Shown here piece after piece: positions 6,888 to 13,564 of a stretch of DNA of 22,739 bases. The number at the start of each line of letters is the position of its first letter. Position 1 is the first letter of the stretch. Made by a program: the position numbers and the translations under genes. The notes below the pieces were generated by a model. That model was given only the letters and a program-made list of their open reading frames with translations. It searched no databases and had not been told where the DNA came from. This DNA is from a virus: IMG/VR virus record IMGVR_UViG_3300046449_000435, positions 1 through 22,739 of that record. One strand, given 5' to 3'.

Positions 6888-7277
6888 TTGAAAATAGATT
6901 ATGAGTATGTAGGAAAGATTCTTGAAACATTCCTTGAGAATGAATTACCAACTTTAGATTGGAAATCTTTTGATGGATTACGAGGAGCAGATGATCATAA
7001 ATTTGTATTCCACATTGAAATAATGGTTGATAAAGGTTTAATTATCGGGGCGTTAAAAAATAAGAGTATTGGAATAAGCCGAACTTATAATGATTATATT
7101 ATATCGGTGGTTCCTTGGCGTTTAACGTCAGACGGACATGATTTTGCAAATGCACTTACGAAGCCTAGTATTCTTTCAACTATCCAAAAGAAGTTCAAAG
7201 ATGAGGGACTATCTGCTGTAATAAGCATATCTAAAAAAATAGCAGAAAAACAAGCTCTTAAATTACTGGAAGAATAA
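6888..7277 (+). CDS. Cassette-borne hypothetical protein
   Basis: A protein of about 129 residues without membrane segments or a known motif. The frame is open from an ATG at 6837, but that ATG lies inside the recombination-site motif. I prefer TTG 6888, six bases after AAAGGAG (6875-6881); TTG 6882 is too close. It contains a GxxGADDHKFVFHIEIMVDKG segment and a basic helical C-terminus ending in ALKLLEE. The gene follows a core GTTATGC (6854-6860), and a degenerate attC start comes right after its stop, so it is a cassette gene. Function unknown. Confidence 0.65.
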   Translation: MKIDYEYVGKILETFLENELPTLDWKSFDGLRGADDHKFVFHIEIMVDKGLIIGALKNKSIGISRTYNDYIISVVPWRLTSDGHDFANALTKPSILSTIQKKFKDEGLSAVISISKKIAEKQALKLLEE

Positions 7278-7380
7278 GCACTAACAAGCGTATTAAATCT
7301 GACGTCACACATTTTCCGATTTTTTGCTTAAAGTAAAAGGGCGCAAAAAAGTAAATGAGTTTGGGCTCAGATAAAAAATA
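7278..7380 (+). other. Truncated attC and repeat debris
   Basis: GCACTAACAAGCGTATTAA directly after the stop codon looks like the left half of an attC site. No right half follows. Instead a left arm of the 18-bp inverted repeat (7360-7380) is followed near 7390 by phage DNA homologous to the region before gpU. This places a recombination junction between cassette DNA and phage DNA near 7381-7395. Confidence 0.5.
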
Positions 7381-7411
7381 ACCCTTTAACCACTTCAAAA
7401 CCAAACACCCC

Positions 7412-7436
7412 AAGCCCATCCCCCGATGGGCTTTTT
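7412..7436 (+). terminator. Phage terminator, duplicated copy
   Basis: AAGCCCATC (7412-7420) / GATGGGCTT (7425-7433) followed by T's. The same terminator stands before the complete gpU gene at 8511-8534. Confidence 0.85.
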
Positions 7437-7472
7437 CGTTTCTGTCCTTCCATTTTTATCTAAGGAGTAATC

Positions 7473-7548
7473 ATGCGTCAGATGATGTCGCTCGGTGGTT
7501 TTGTTTTTTCGCTGAGCGAAGGCACGCCATTCAAGGGTTTGATATGCA
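7473..7548 (+). pseudogene. gpU 5' fragment
   Basis: The ribosome binding site and first 22 or so codons of gpU (MRQMMSLGGFVFSLSEGTP) are duplicated from 8571, together with about 80 bases upstream including the terminator. Homology stops at about 7545, where unrelated AT-rich DNA leading to the outer-membrane protein gene begins. It marks an insertion or recombination boundary at the head of gpU. Confidence 0.85.
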
Positions 7549-7641
7549 TCAAGAAAGTTGATTTAAAATGCGGTTCCAATGATGGAATTCTCAGTGTTCT
7601 GATCTTATAATATTATTACTATTAAAGGAGTAAGTAGCAGT

Positions 7642-8427
7642 ATGAATGATATTTTAAAGCGTTCTATCGTTAGTATGGTTGTCGTTGGATGTGGTAATAC
7701 AATAGCTTTCGCGGAATCCAATAACAGCTCTGAATCAAACTGGGAAGGTTTCTATGCCGGTTTGTCTTTAGGCATCTTGTCTGGTTCAGCTAGCCCTGAT
7801 ACAGCAATTGAACATGCCGGGTATTTTACATCGAATTCATCTGGTTCAGATAAAGAACAGATTAACCCTATTTTGCAGCGTAAAGTGGAAGACAGCAGTG
7901 TGGCGGGTTCATTACTACTGGGATATAACATTCGATCAGGTCATCTTGTTTATGGTGTTGAGGCGGATCTTACTGGCCCAACGTCTGCAATGTCAGAAAC
8001 AGCTTCTAATGTAGCCTACGATACTGCGCCAAGCTCGACGTTCACAACGAAAACAACGGTCGAAACAGATTTTTCTTTTAGTATTCGTCCTAAAATAGGT
8101 TACATAAATGGTGATTTCTTACTTTATGTTTCTGCAGGACCAACAGTAGGTCGCTTCAAGACAACGCATCGTTATACTGACACCTTCTCATCTGGCGCAG
8201 ATCATGAATTTACAGATGAACAAACTTCACTAGGGCTTTCCGTAAGTCTTGGTGCTGACTACGCAATTTCCGATAGCTGGATGGTTCGTGGTGATTATGT
8301 CTACAGTAATTACTCAGATATTCTCGACGGAGAAGGAGATATTAATAAAGACGGAACTAACGATATTAATTATGACTCAAGTTTTGTTTCGCAAAATGTT
8401 CGCTTCTCAGTAATTAAACAGTTTTAA
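7642..8427 (+). CDS. Outer-membrane beta-barrel protein
   Basis: A 261-residue protein with a signal peptide (residues 1-24, probable cleavage after AFA). After that come alternating beta-strands typical of OmpA/opacity-type 8-stranded barrels: WEGFYAGLSLGIL at the start, LLGYNIRSGHLVYGVEADL, FSIRPKIGYINGDFLLYVSAG, LGADYAISDSWMVRGDYVYS, and a C-terminal strand ending in Phe (VRFSVIKQF), the usual outer-membrane insertion signal. ATG 7642 follows AAAGGAG at 7624-7630. It sits between a duplicated gpU head and intact gpU, separate from tail functions. This suggests a 'moron' that alters the lysogen surface, for example against superinfection; that role is inference. Confidence 0.85.
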   Translation: MNDILKRSIVSMVVVGCGNTIAFAESNNSSESNWEGFYAGLSLGILSGSASPDTAIEHAGYFTSNSSGSDKEQINPILQRKVEDSSVAGSLLLGYNIRSGHLVYGVEADLTGPTSAMSETASNVAYDTAPSSTFTTKTTVETDFSFSIRPKIGYINGDFLLYVSAGPTVGRFKTTHRYTDTFSSGADHEFTDEQTSLGLSVSLGADYAISDSWMVRGDYVYSNYSDILDGEGDINKDGTNDINYDSSFVSQNVRFSVIKQF

Positions 8428-8510
8428 CAGCTTCTAAAAGCGTAAAAGTGGTTCAAAGCGTCAGATACAAGAACACCTCTTAACCTCTCAAACCCAAACC
8501 AAACACCCCC

Positions 8511-8534
8511 AAGCCCATCCCTGATGGGCTTTTT
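8511..8534 (+). terminator. Terminator before gpU
   Basis: AAGCCCATC (8511-8519) / GATGGGCTT (8523-8531) followed by a T-run. It ends upstream transcription before the tail genes U-X-D. Confidence 0.85.
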
Positions 8535-8570
8535 CGTTTCTGTCCTTCCATTTTTATCTAAGGAGTAATC

Positions 8571-8963
8571 ATGCGTCAGATGATGTCGCTCGGTGGTTTT
8601 GTGTTTTCGCTCAGCGAAGGCACGCCATACGAGGGTTTGCAGCGCACTAGCGACGGCGGTTGGGTCGCGGTGGCGCGATACGGTCAAAAGCCCATGAGCC
8701 AAAACACCGGCCAACAGTTGGAAAACATCACCGTCACAGGCACGTGGTTTCAAGGCGATGGCATGGCGAATCTCAACGCCTTACGCGCCTTACAAAACCA
8801 GCGAGCGCCCTTGGTGCTGGCCGATGGCTACGGCAATAACTTAGGCCAATGGACGATCAAACGCTTGCAAGAGAAGCAAGACAAGATCATCGACGACGGC
8901 ACCGCCTTTGTCCTCGGATTCACCCTAGAGCTAGAAGAGTACGCCAATGACAACCATCCGTAG
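8571..8963 (+). CDS. U: Phage tail protein gpU (P2 U-like)
   Basis: A 130-residue protein matching the P2 gpU family: N-terminal MMSLGGFVFSLSEG, GWVAVARYGQKPMSQ, and C-terminal FTLELEEYANDN. gpU acts at the tail tip or terminator stage of contractile-tail assembly. AAGGAGTAATC precedes the ATG. It overlaps the next gene by 17 bases, showing translational coupling in a U-X-D operon. In P2, U follows the tape measure gene T; here no T lies directly upstream, and an outer-membrane gene and a duplicated gpU head intervene. Confidence 0.92.
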   Translation: MRQMMSLGGFVFSLSEGTPYEGLQRTSDGGWVAVARYGQKPMSQNTGQQLENITVTGTWFQGDGMANLNALRALQNQRAPLVLADGYGNNLGQWTIKRLQEKQDKIIDDGTAFVLGFTLELEEYANDNHP

Positions 8964-9156
8964 CCGCGACGGCGACACCATTTCCAACATTCTGTGGATC
9001 GCCCTAAAGCGCAACGACGACCAAGCGGAAGAAGCCTTGTTCGAACAAAACCCCGGTTTAGAAACCTACGGGCCAGTGCTTCCCGCTGGCGTTATGATCG
9101 AGATCCCCACCATGCCAGACAAAGCAGCAGAGACGGTAACCAATACATGGGACTAA
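8947..9156 (+). CDS. X: Phage tail protein gpX
   Basis: A 69-residue protein of the P2 tail X family, a small LysM-like fold: RDGDTISNILWIALKR near the start and PVLPAGVMIEIP near the end. It is part of the tail assembly and baseplate region. It begins inside the end of gpU and overlaps gpD by ten bases, so the three genes are co-translated. Confidence 0.9.
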   Translation: MTTIRSRDGDTISNILWIALKRNDDQAEEALFEQNPGLETYGPVLPAGVMIEIPTMPDKAAETVTNTWD

Positions 9157-10163
9157 ACAATCCATCCAACTATTTACCAAGCGTTCGCGTGAGCGGAGCT
9201 GGCGAACGCATCATTAATAGCCGCCTGACCTCGTGGGAGCGCATCGACGCCGCTGGCACGCAAAGCGACCAACTCACCTTGCACATCGACACCACAGGGC
9301 AAACCGGCTTGCCGAAAGAGGGCGCAGTGCTCACGTGGCAAGAAGGCTACGGCGATAACTTGATCGACAAAGGCCAGTTCAAAATCACCCGCATCGTGCC
9401 GACACTGTTTCCGCCCAGCGTCACCATCGTCGCCACCGCCGCGCCGTTTCAGGTAGACGACAAGACCGGCTTTAAAGAGCGCCGCACACGCACCTTCGAA
9501 AACGTCAGCCTTGCCGATCTGTTCCGCCAAGTCGTCACGCCCCATGGATTCAGCCCACGGGTGGCCAAAGAGTTTGAAAGCGTCGTCCTCGAGCACATGG
9601 ACCAAACCGACGAAACCGACAGCGCCTTCTTAACCCGCATCGCACGGGAACGGGACGCCATCGCCAAACCCGTCAACGACCTGTACGTGCTCGCCAAACG
9701 GGGCCAAGTAAACACCATCACAGGGCAAGCCATCCCGCCCGTCGTCGTTGGCGTACCGAACCAGAACACACCGAGTGAAGGCCAATTCATCAACTGCCAA
9801 CTCGACCGACCCAGCCGAAGCGCCATCACCGGCGTCAAAGCCAACTGGACAAACAACAACACAGGGGAAGAACACACCGTACAAGTCGGCACCGCACCGT
9901 ATAAAAAACTACGCCAAAGCTACGACAACCCAACCACAGCACAACAAGCCTGCCAAGACGACCTCATCAAAAGCCAACGCCAAGGCACCAGCGTCACACT
10001 CGACTTACCAGGCAACCCCAAACTCGTCGCAGAAGGCATCCTCACCCTCAACGACACCTTCCCACCGGAAATGAAAGGCAACTGGAGCATAGACAAAGTC
10101 ACCGCAAGAGGCGACAGCAAAGCAGGGTATCGGTGTTCCGTTGTTGCAAGTGAAGTGGTTTGA
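9147..10163 (+). CDS. D: Phage late control / tail hub protein gpD
   Basis: A 338-residue protein matching the P2 gpD (late control D) family, the tail hub related to T4 gp27/VgrG. Features are an N-terminal strand-rich part (SWERIDAAGTQSDQLTLHID), the TFENVSLADLFRQVV motif, LEHMDQTDETDSAFLTRIARERDA (the typical YxQxxEsDxxFLxRla-like hub motif), and a C-terminal part ending in CSVVASEVV. The frame is open from 8994, but ATG 9147, overlapping the end of gpX, gives the family's usual N-terminus. No phage gene follows directly; an attI-like platform starts 12 bases after the stop. Confidence 0.92.
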   Translation: MGLNNPSNYLPSVRVSGAGERIINSRLTSWERIDAAGTQSDQLTLHIDTTGQTGLPKEGAVLTWQEGYGDNLIDKGQFKITRIVPTLFPPSVTIVATAAPFQVDDKTGFKERRTRTFENVSLADLFRQVVTPHGFSPRVAKEFESVVLEHMDQTDETDSAFLTRIARERDAIAKPVNDLYVLAKRGQVNTITGQAIPPVVVGVPNQNTPSEGQFINCQLDRPSRSAITGVKANWTNNNTGEEHTVQVGTAPYKKLRQSYDNPTTAQQACQDDLIKSQRQGTSVTLDLPGNPKLVAEGILTLNDTFPPEMKGNWSIDKVTARGDSKAGYRCSVVASEVV

Positions 10164-10175
10164 GGGATTTTAATT

Positions 10176-10241
10176 GGCAGAAGGGGTGAAAGTGCTTAGT
10201 ATCAAGGAGTAAGGATTTATAGCCTAGAAATAACAGGCTGT
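10176..10241 (+). repeat. Platform block upstream of cassettes, copy 2
   Basis: Homologous to 5543-5609 and ending with the identical AGAAATAACAGGCTGT (10226-10241), whose flanks form AGCCT/AGGCT. It lies between gpD and the GCGCATGCGC motif at 10250, separated from it by eight bases. Confidence 0.6.
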
Positions 10242-10249
10242 AGATAAGA

Positions 10250-10286
10250 GTCTAAACGCGCATGCGCACTATTAAACAGTTATGAC
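10250..10286 (+). other. attI-like core motif 3
   Basis: GTCTAAAC, then GCGCATGCGC, then ACTATTAAACAGTTATGAC. It is nearly identical to the motif at 6825 and similar to 5734. The TTAAACAGTTATG end resembles the AAACA-AGTTAG core layout of known attI sites. The first base of the next cassette would be the T at 10279. Confidence 0.5.
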
Positions 10287-10301
10287 TAAATAAGGATATA
10301 T

Positions 10302-10778
10302 ATGCATTCGAAGCAAGTAGTACAAAATATTTTAGAGAAACATGGCTTTCATTTAGATAATGAGAGCAATGTTGGCGATAGCTATAAAATGGATCTTGAT
10401 AACGAATGGAACATATCTGCTTTTTGTTCATTTGTCGGTAATGTTTTTAAGAATAATATTGATAAACAATCTTATGAATATATTTGCGTTAGTTTATTTG
10501 ATTGTATTGGTACAGAGTACAATTTTAAAAATTCAGTATCTTTAGATAAAAATATTGATCAAGTTGTAGCAACTCTTGAAAGTCATTCAAATAATGACGA
10601 CATACTAAAATGTGAAAAATGTAAATCTCGGTATGTTCAACCTAAAAAACCTCACTCAGGTAAAAAATGGAAACCATTTTTATCTTGTAGTGGCATGATG
10701 ATTGTTGGGCGTGGGCAAAGTAAAGGAGTGATATGTGATGGAACTTCCAAAAAGCTTCCAGCTGTGGTTGTAGTTTAG
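10302..10778 (+). CDS. Cassette protein with C4 zinc-ribbon-like tail
   Basis: A 158-residue protein. The C-terminal third has four cysteines, CEKC (104 and 107), SCSG (129) and ICDG (145), arranged like the zinc ribbons of topoisomerase I-type C4 domains with basic residues between. The N-terminal part (1-100) is unrecognised. ATG 10302 follows TAAGGATATAT. It directly follows the attI-like motif at 10250, suggesting it is the first gene of a cassette row; no clean attC of its own is visible, since the inverted repeat at 10789 takes that place. A nucleic-acid-binding role is inferred from the ribbon only. Confidence 0.6.
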   Translation: MHSKQVVQNILEKHGFHLDNESNVGDSYKMDLDNEWNISAFCSFVGNVFKNNIDKQSYEYICVSLFDCIGTEYNFKNSVSLDKNIDQVVATLESHSNNDDILKCEKCKSRYVQPKKPHSGKKWKPFLSCSGMMIVGRGQSKGVICDGTSKKLPAVVVV

Positions 10779-10788
10779 TCATTGGAAT

Positions 10789-10832
10789 TTGGGATCAGAT
10801 GAAAAATAGATTAGTTTTTCATCTGATCCCAA
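10789..10832. repeat. 18-bp inverted repeat, copy 2
   Basis: TTGGGATCAGATGAAAAA (10789-10806) pairs with TTTTTCATCTGATCCCAA (10815-10832). Relative to copy 1 at 6747, one G-C pair is replaced by A-T on both arms. 10833-11045 holds nothing else I recognise. Confidence 0.8.
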
Positions 10833-11045
10833 TGACCTAAATACATTGCCTTGAAAGCGGATCGGGTCATGGAGCTTGAAGGGCGAGTATTGCCTAATAC
10901 TCAGGATTCGAGTAGAAAGAGTCATACTGTCATAAAAAATAAACGTAAATCCCGCCTGAAATTTGGGAATCTCCCTTAGCAAGGGAGAAAGAATACTGCG
11001 ATATTAACAGGGACGTCGCCAATCTTTAAAAAGCAAATCCCCTAT

Positions 11046-11116
11046 AGATAACGCGGCCGTTCAACAGACGGTTATAACCATGGCTTCGCCACCGTATAAC
11101 CGCTTAGTAGTTATAC
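11046..11116 (+). other. attC-like site
   Basis: AGATAAC at the left and GTTATAC (11110-11116) at the right, with inner arms CGGTTATA (11069-11076) and TATAACCG (11095-11102) around a GC-rich loop. The core GTTATAC is exactly complementary to GTATAAC, which opens the attC at 11576, as expected for the two ends of one cassette. Confidence 0.6.
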
Positions 11117-11137
11117 CTCATGGAGAAAGATTAGCAA

Positions 11138-11575
11138 ATGAAAGCAACTAACACCGTCGCAACTAGACTCCCTGTTTGGGCGTTAACCCTTATCGCATTA
11201 ATTATTGTCGTCTATATTGGTGTACTGGGTGGGGTAGCCATTTGGAGTGAGCGGGATGTAAAGTTCTGGCCACCGGAAATTGGCAAGGGGCCTAAATCAA
11301 TGCTTATTTCAGAACTAAAAGAAGCTAGGTCAGATCTTCAGCGAATCAAGTTAGGAGCAGAGTCGGAGATTAGTGTCCTTAATACTCGCTTAAATGATGC
11401 TAGAACAAATCAATCGAAAACCCGTGATGGCAAAATATTCGAATCGATGGAGTGGGAAGATCAAGCCAAAGCTATTGAAAAAGATATTCTCCGATATGAA
11501 GAGAAAATCATCAAAAAAATAGATATTTTCAATAGCTATATAAGAGATCTAGAGGGCGAACTTAAGGGACTTTAG
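11138..11575 (+). CDS. Cassette protein: membrane anchor plus coiled coil
   Basis: A 145-residue protein with one transmembrane segment (about residues 14-36) and then a long heptad-like helical region (about 56-145, with LISELKEARSDLQRIK and AIEKDILRYEEKIIKK). ATG 11138 follows a ggag at 11121-11124, a somewhat long gap. It is the only gene of the cassette between the core at 11110 and the attC at 11576; its stop codon lies immediately before that site. No family recognised. Confidence 0.7.
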   Translation: MKATNTVATRLPVWALTLIALIIVVYIGVLGGVAIWSERDVKFWPPEIGKGPKSMLISELKEARSDLQRIKLGAESEISVLNTRLNDARTNQSKTRDGKIFESMEWEDQAKAIEKDILRYEEKIIKKIDIFNSYIRDLEGELKGL

Positions 11576-11674
11576 GTATAACAAGGCCATTAAAAGGACG
11601 CAAAACACTTGGCTTGCGCTCCTTCGTCGCAAAGTTTAGCCAAGTATTTCCCGCCTCTTATGGCGGCGTTATAT
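11576..11674 (+). other. Integron attC site 3
   Basis: GTATAAC (11576-11582), AAGGCCATTAAAAGGACGC, inner arms ACTTGGCT and AGCCAAGT with a GC-rich tip, then CCCGCCTCTTATGGCGGC and the core GTTATAT (11668-11674). The outer ends match the preceding cassette's core, and the layout is the typical imperfect attC hairpin. It is the clearest attC in the window. Confidence 0.88.
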
Positions 11675-11689
11675 TTTTAAGGAAGAAAT

Positions 11690-12148
11690 GTGAATACTTT
11701 GGGCATTAGAGTAAAACCTTGTTCGGTTATTATTGCAGTTTACGATTTCGACAATAGCCTAATTATTAATGTTGAAGATATTAAAATCCCTAAAGCGCTA
11801 CCAACTCCGGAAGCCTTGAAGTATGTAAGAAATTCAGTTTTGGATATTCTTAGAGAGTTTAATATCGAAAAGGCAGCCTTGAGGATTGTAGAAAGTAACT
11901 CTCAAACATTAAACATACGGCGAATTGAAATTGAAGGGGTGATTCAAGAAGCTTTTGCAAGCAGTCGTTTGTCTGCATATTTCTGTGGCCAAATATCTAC
12001 AATAGCGGCGAAGCTTAATATGAAAAGGGCAGATTTTAAATTGTTCGTCGAAGGCGAAAAAAATTTCGAACCCATAGAAAACTGGAGTGATCACAACAAA
12101 GAGGAGAAGGAAGCTATTCTTTCCGCTTTAGGAGCTGTCCATGCTTAA
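11690..12148 (+). CDS. RNase H-fold-like cassette protein
   Basis: A 152-residue protein starting at GTG 11690, preceded by AAGGAAG. The opening strand pattern (LGIRVKPCSVIIAVYDF) followed by a helix-strand pattern (AALRIVESNS, IEIEGVIQEAF, SAYFCG) resembles the RuvC/YqgF-like RNase H fold, notably the DUF3010 type. The usual first catalytic Asp is not visible, so it may be inactive or a binding protein. It overlaps the kinase gene by eight bases, which implies coupled translation. The fold call is inference from pattern. Confidence 0.5.
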   Translation: MNTLGIRVKPCSVIIAVYDFDNSLIINVEDIKIPKALPTPEALKYVRNSVLDILREFNIEKAALRIVESNSQTLNIRRIEIEGVIQEAFASSRLSAYFCGQISTIAAKLNMKRADFKLFVEGEKNFEPIENWSDHNKEEKEAILSALGAVHA

Positions 12149-13187
12149 TACTACAAGAACAGCAGAGTTAAGTTTTCATATCGAGAAAGAAATTGGCCAC
12201 GAAGGAAAGAATTCAACCGTGTTTACGGCTACAGATCTACAGTTGGGCGCCGAAATTGTAGTTAAAAAGATGCTTAAATCAGATTTTTCCAATATCGATG
12301 AATATTTTACAGAATCTAGTTTGTTGCATCTAAGCAGTCATCCAAATGTCGTTCCGATTTATTACGCTTGCCAAGACGAAGATCATATTTTTCTTGCCAT
12401 GCCGCACTTTAAACATGGATCTCTTAAGAAGAAAATGAGAGAGTCTTCCCCTAGCGTCAGAGATGTTGTCATCTGGTCTACTCAAGTACTTAGTGGTTTG
12501 CATAATATACATTCTAAAAGGCTAATTCACTTTGATGTGAAGCCAGATAATATATTATTTTCAGATAGAGGCGAGGCGCTTTTGTCTGACTTTGGGCTAA
12601 CTAAGCAAACCTCGTACAGCGGTATTGCTGGGCAAGATAGAATATATGGCAACATGGTTCCTCCCGAGGCTTTTAGTACATCGGACTTTAATAATCAATT
12701 CGACATATATCAATTTGGGCTTACTCTTCATAGAATGTGCGCAGGAGACGCTACTTTTTATGCTGAGTATGCTACTTTTATAGAGGGTGGGGTATTAAAC
12801 CGCTTAAATTTTAGACATGCCGTGGTAAATGGGCAGTTTCCAAATCAAAGCAGCTATCCAGAGCATATACCTCAAGCATTAATAAATACTATCAAAAAGT
12901 GCCTAGCTATAGATTTAGGCTGTAGATATTCTTCTGCAATAGACGTAGTAAATGACTTGGCCAGCATAGATGGTGAACTCCTTGATTGGAGGTTATCTAA
13001 TGAGGGTGGGAATAGGACGTGGATCAAGCAAGCCACAGATGGACGACAATTTGAGCTAACTGTTGACTCAAATGGAGCCTCTCAGGCGAGAAAAACATCG
13101 GTGGCGGGAAACACTCAAAGAGTGACTGATTATTGTAAGCCCCAGTTAAATAGATCGGAAATAAAGCGCTTCCTTAGGAGGTACTAG
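12141..13187 (+). CDS. Hanks-type Ser/Thr protein kinase
   Basis: A 348-residue protein with an intact kinase domain. It has a glycine-loop equivalent IGHEGKNSTV (18-27), a candidate ATP-binding Lys (VVKK, 41-43), HFDVKPDN (130-137, replacing HRD with HFD; catalytic Asp132 and Asn137), DFG (150-152), a PPE motif near 174-176, and the DIYQFG helix (188-193). About 80 residues follow the kinase fold, with an RTWIKQATDGRQFELTVD segment. No transmembrane segment is visible, so it is cytosolic. It is the middle gene of a three-gene cassette. Eukaryote-like kinases of this type occur in anti-phage systems; a defence or toxin role here is inferred from context. Confidence 0.9.
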   Translation: MLNTTRTAELSFHIEKEIGHEGKNSTVFTATDLQLGAEIVVKKMLKSDFSNIDEYFTESSLLHLSSHPNVVPIYYACQDEDHIFLAMPHFKHGSLKKKMRESSPSVRDVVIWSTQVLSGLHNIHSKRLIHFDVKPDNILFSDRGEALLSDFGLTKQTSYSGIAGQDRIYGNMVPPEAFSTSDFNNQFDIYQFGLTLHRMCAGDATFYAEYATFIEGGVLNRLNFRHAVVNGQFPNQSSYPEHIPQALINTIKKCLAIDLGCRYSSAIDVVNDLASIDGELLDWRLSNEGGNRTWIKQATDGRQFELTVDSNGASQARKTSVAGNTQRVTDYCKPQLNRSEIKRFLRRY

Positions 13188-13189
13188 CT

Positions 13190-13363
13190 ATGTTGAAAAT
13201 TACAAATAAAAGAGAGAGTTATCAGAGTCGCGCTAAAAATGCGACCAGTGTTAAACACTCTCACAAGAAAAGTGAAGATATCCGAAAATCTCGTGAAGAC
13301 TACAAAGTTGATTGCAATGGTTACTTTGTTTGGAATTCCGGAGACAAGTTAAAAAAAATATAA
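13190..13363 (+). CDS. Small third protein of the kinase cassette
   Basis: A 57-residue basic protein (MLKITNKRESYQSRAKNA to YFVWNSGDKLKKI). ATG 13190 lies two bases after the kinase stop, with AGGAGG at 13176-13181 inside the kinase end. Its stop codon is embedded in the attC core ATATAAC, as is common for cassette genes. Tight spacing indicates that it belongs with the kinase and the RNase H-fold protein. It is rich in Ser, Thr, Tyr and Lys, so it could be a kinase substrate or partner; that is inference. Confidence 0.65.
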   Translation: MLKITNKRESYQSRAKNATSVKHSHKKSEDIRKSREDYKVDCNGYFVWNSGDKLKKI

Positions 13364-13489
13364 CAAAGCAAACCAGCATCAGTCGCTGCGCTCCTTGGAC
13401 AGCCTTGCCGTCGCTTTTTTTATGCATGGCTTCGCCATTTTCGCACAAAAAAATCAACAACAAGTCTGCCGCTGTTTGCGGCGTTAACT
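13358..13489 (+). other. Integron attC site 4
   Basis: ATATAAC (13358-13364) is exactly complementary to GTTATAT, the core that opens this cassette at 11668. The right end is GCCGCTGTTTGCGGC and the core GTTAACT (13483-13489). The site is long (132 nt), with GC-rich inner segments such as GCGACGG-like arms. It closes the three-gene kinase cassette of about 1.8 kb. 40 bases later the leader B promoter begins. Confidence 0.75.
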
Positions 13490-13529
13490 CTTCCCACCCC
13501 CTCGAACCAGCCAAGGTTTGTTTTCTTCA

Positions 13530-13558
13530 TTGACCCCTGCCCAATCTTGATCTAGTAT
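13530..13558 (+). promoter_or_regulatory. Promoter of leader RNA B
   Basis: -35 TTGACC (13530-13535), 17-nt spacer, -10 TAGTAT (13553-13558). The predicted start, near 13565, coincides with the first leader hairpin. CAATCTTGATC in the spacer is nearly the same in copy C. Confidence 0.75.
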
Positions 13559-13564
13559 TTCTCT

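Noticed and set aside
8994-9146. N-terminal extension of gpD
   Set aside because: This stretch overlaps gpX in another frame and has no similarity to the gpD family; ATG 9147 gives the usual start.
11046-13489. Complete mobile integron with its own integrase
   Set aside because: No tyrosine recombinase gene exists in the window; only cassettes and sites are present.
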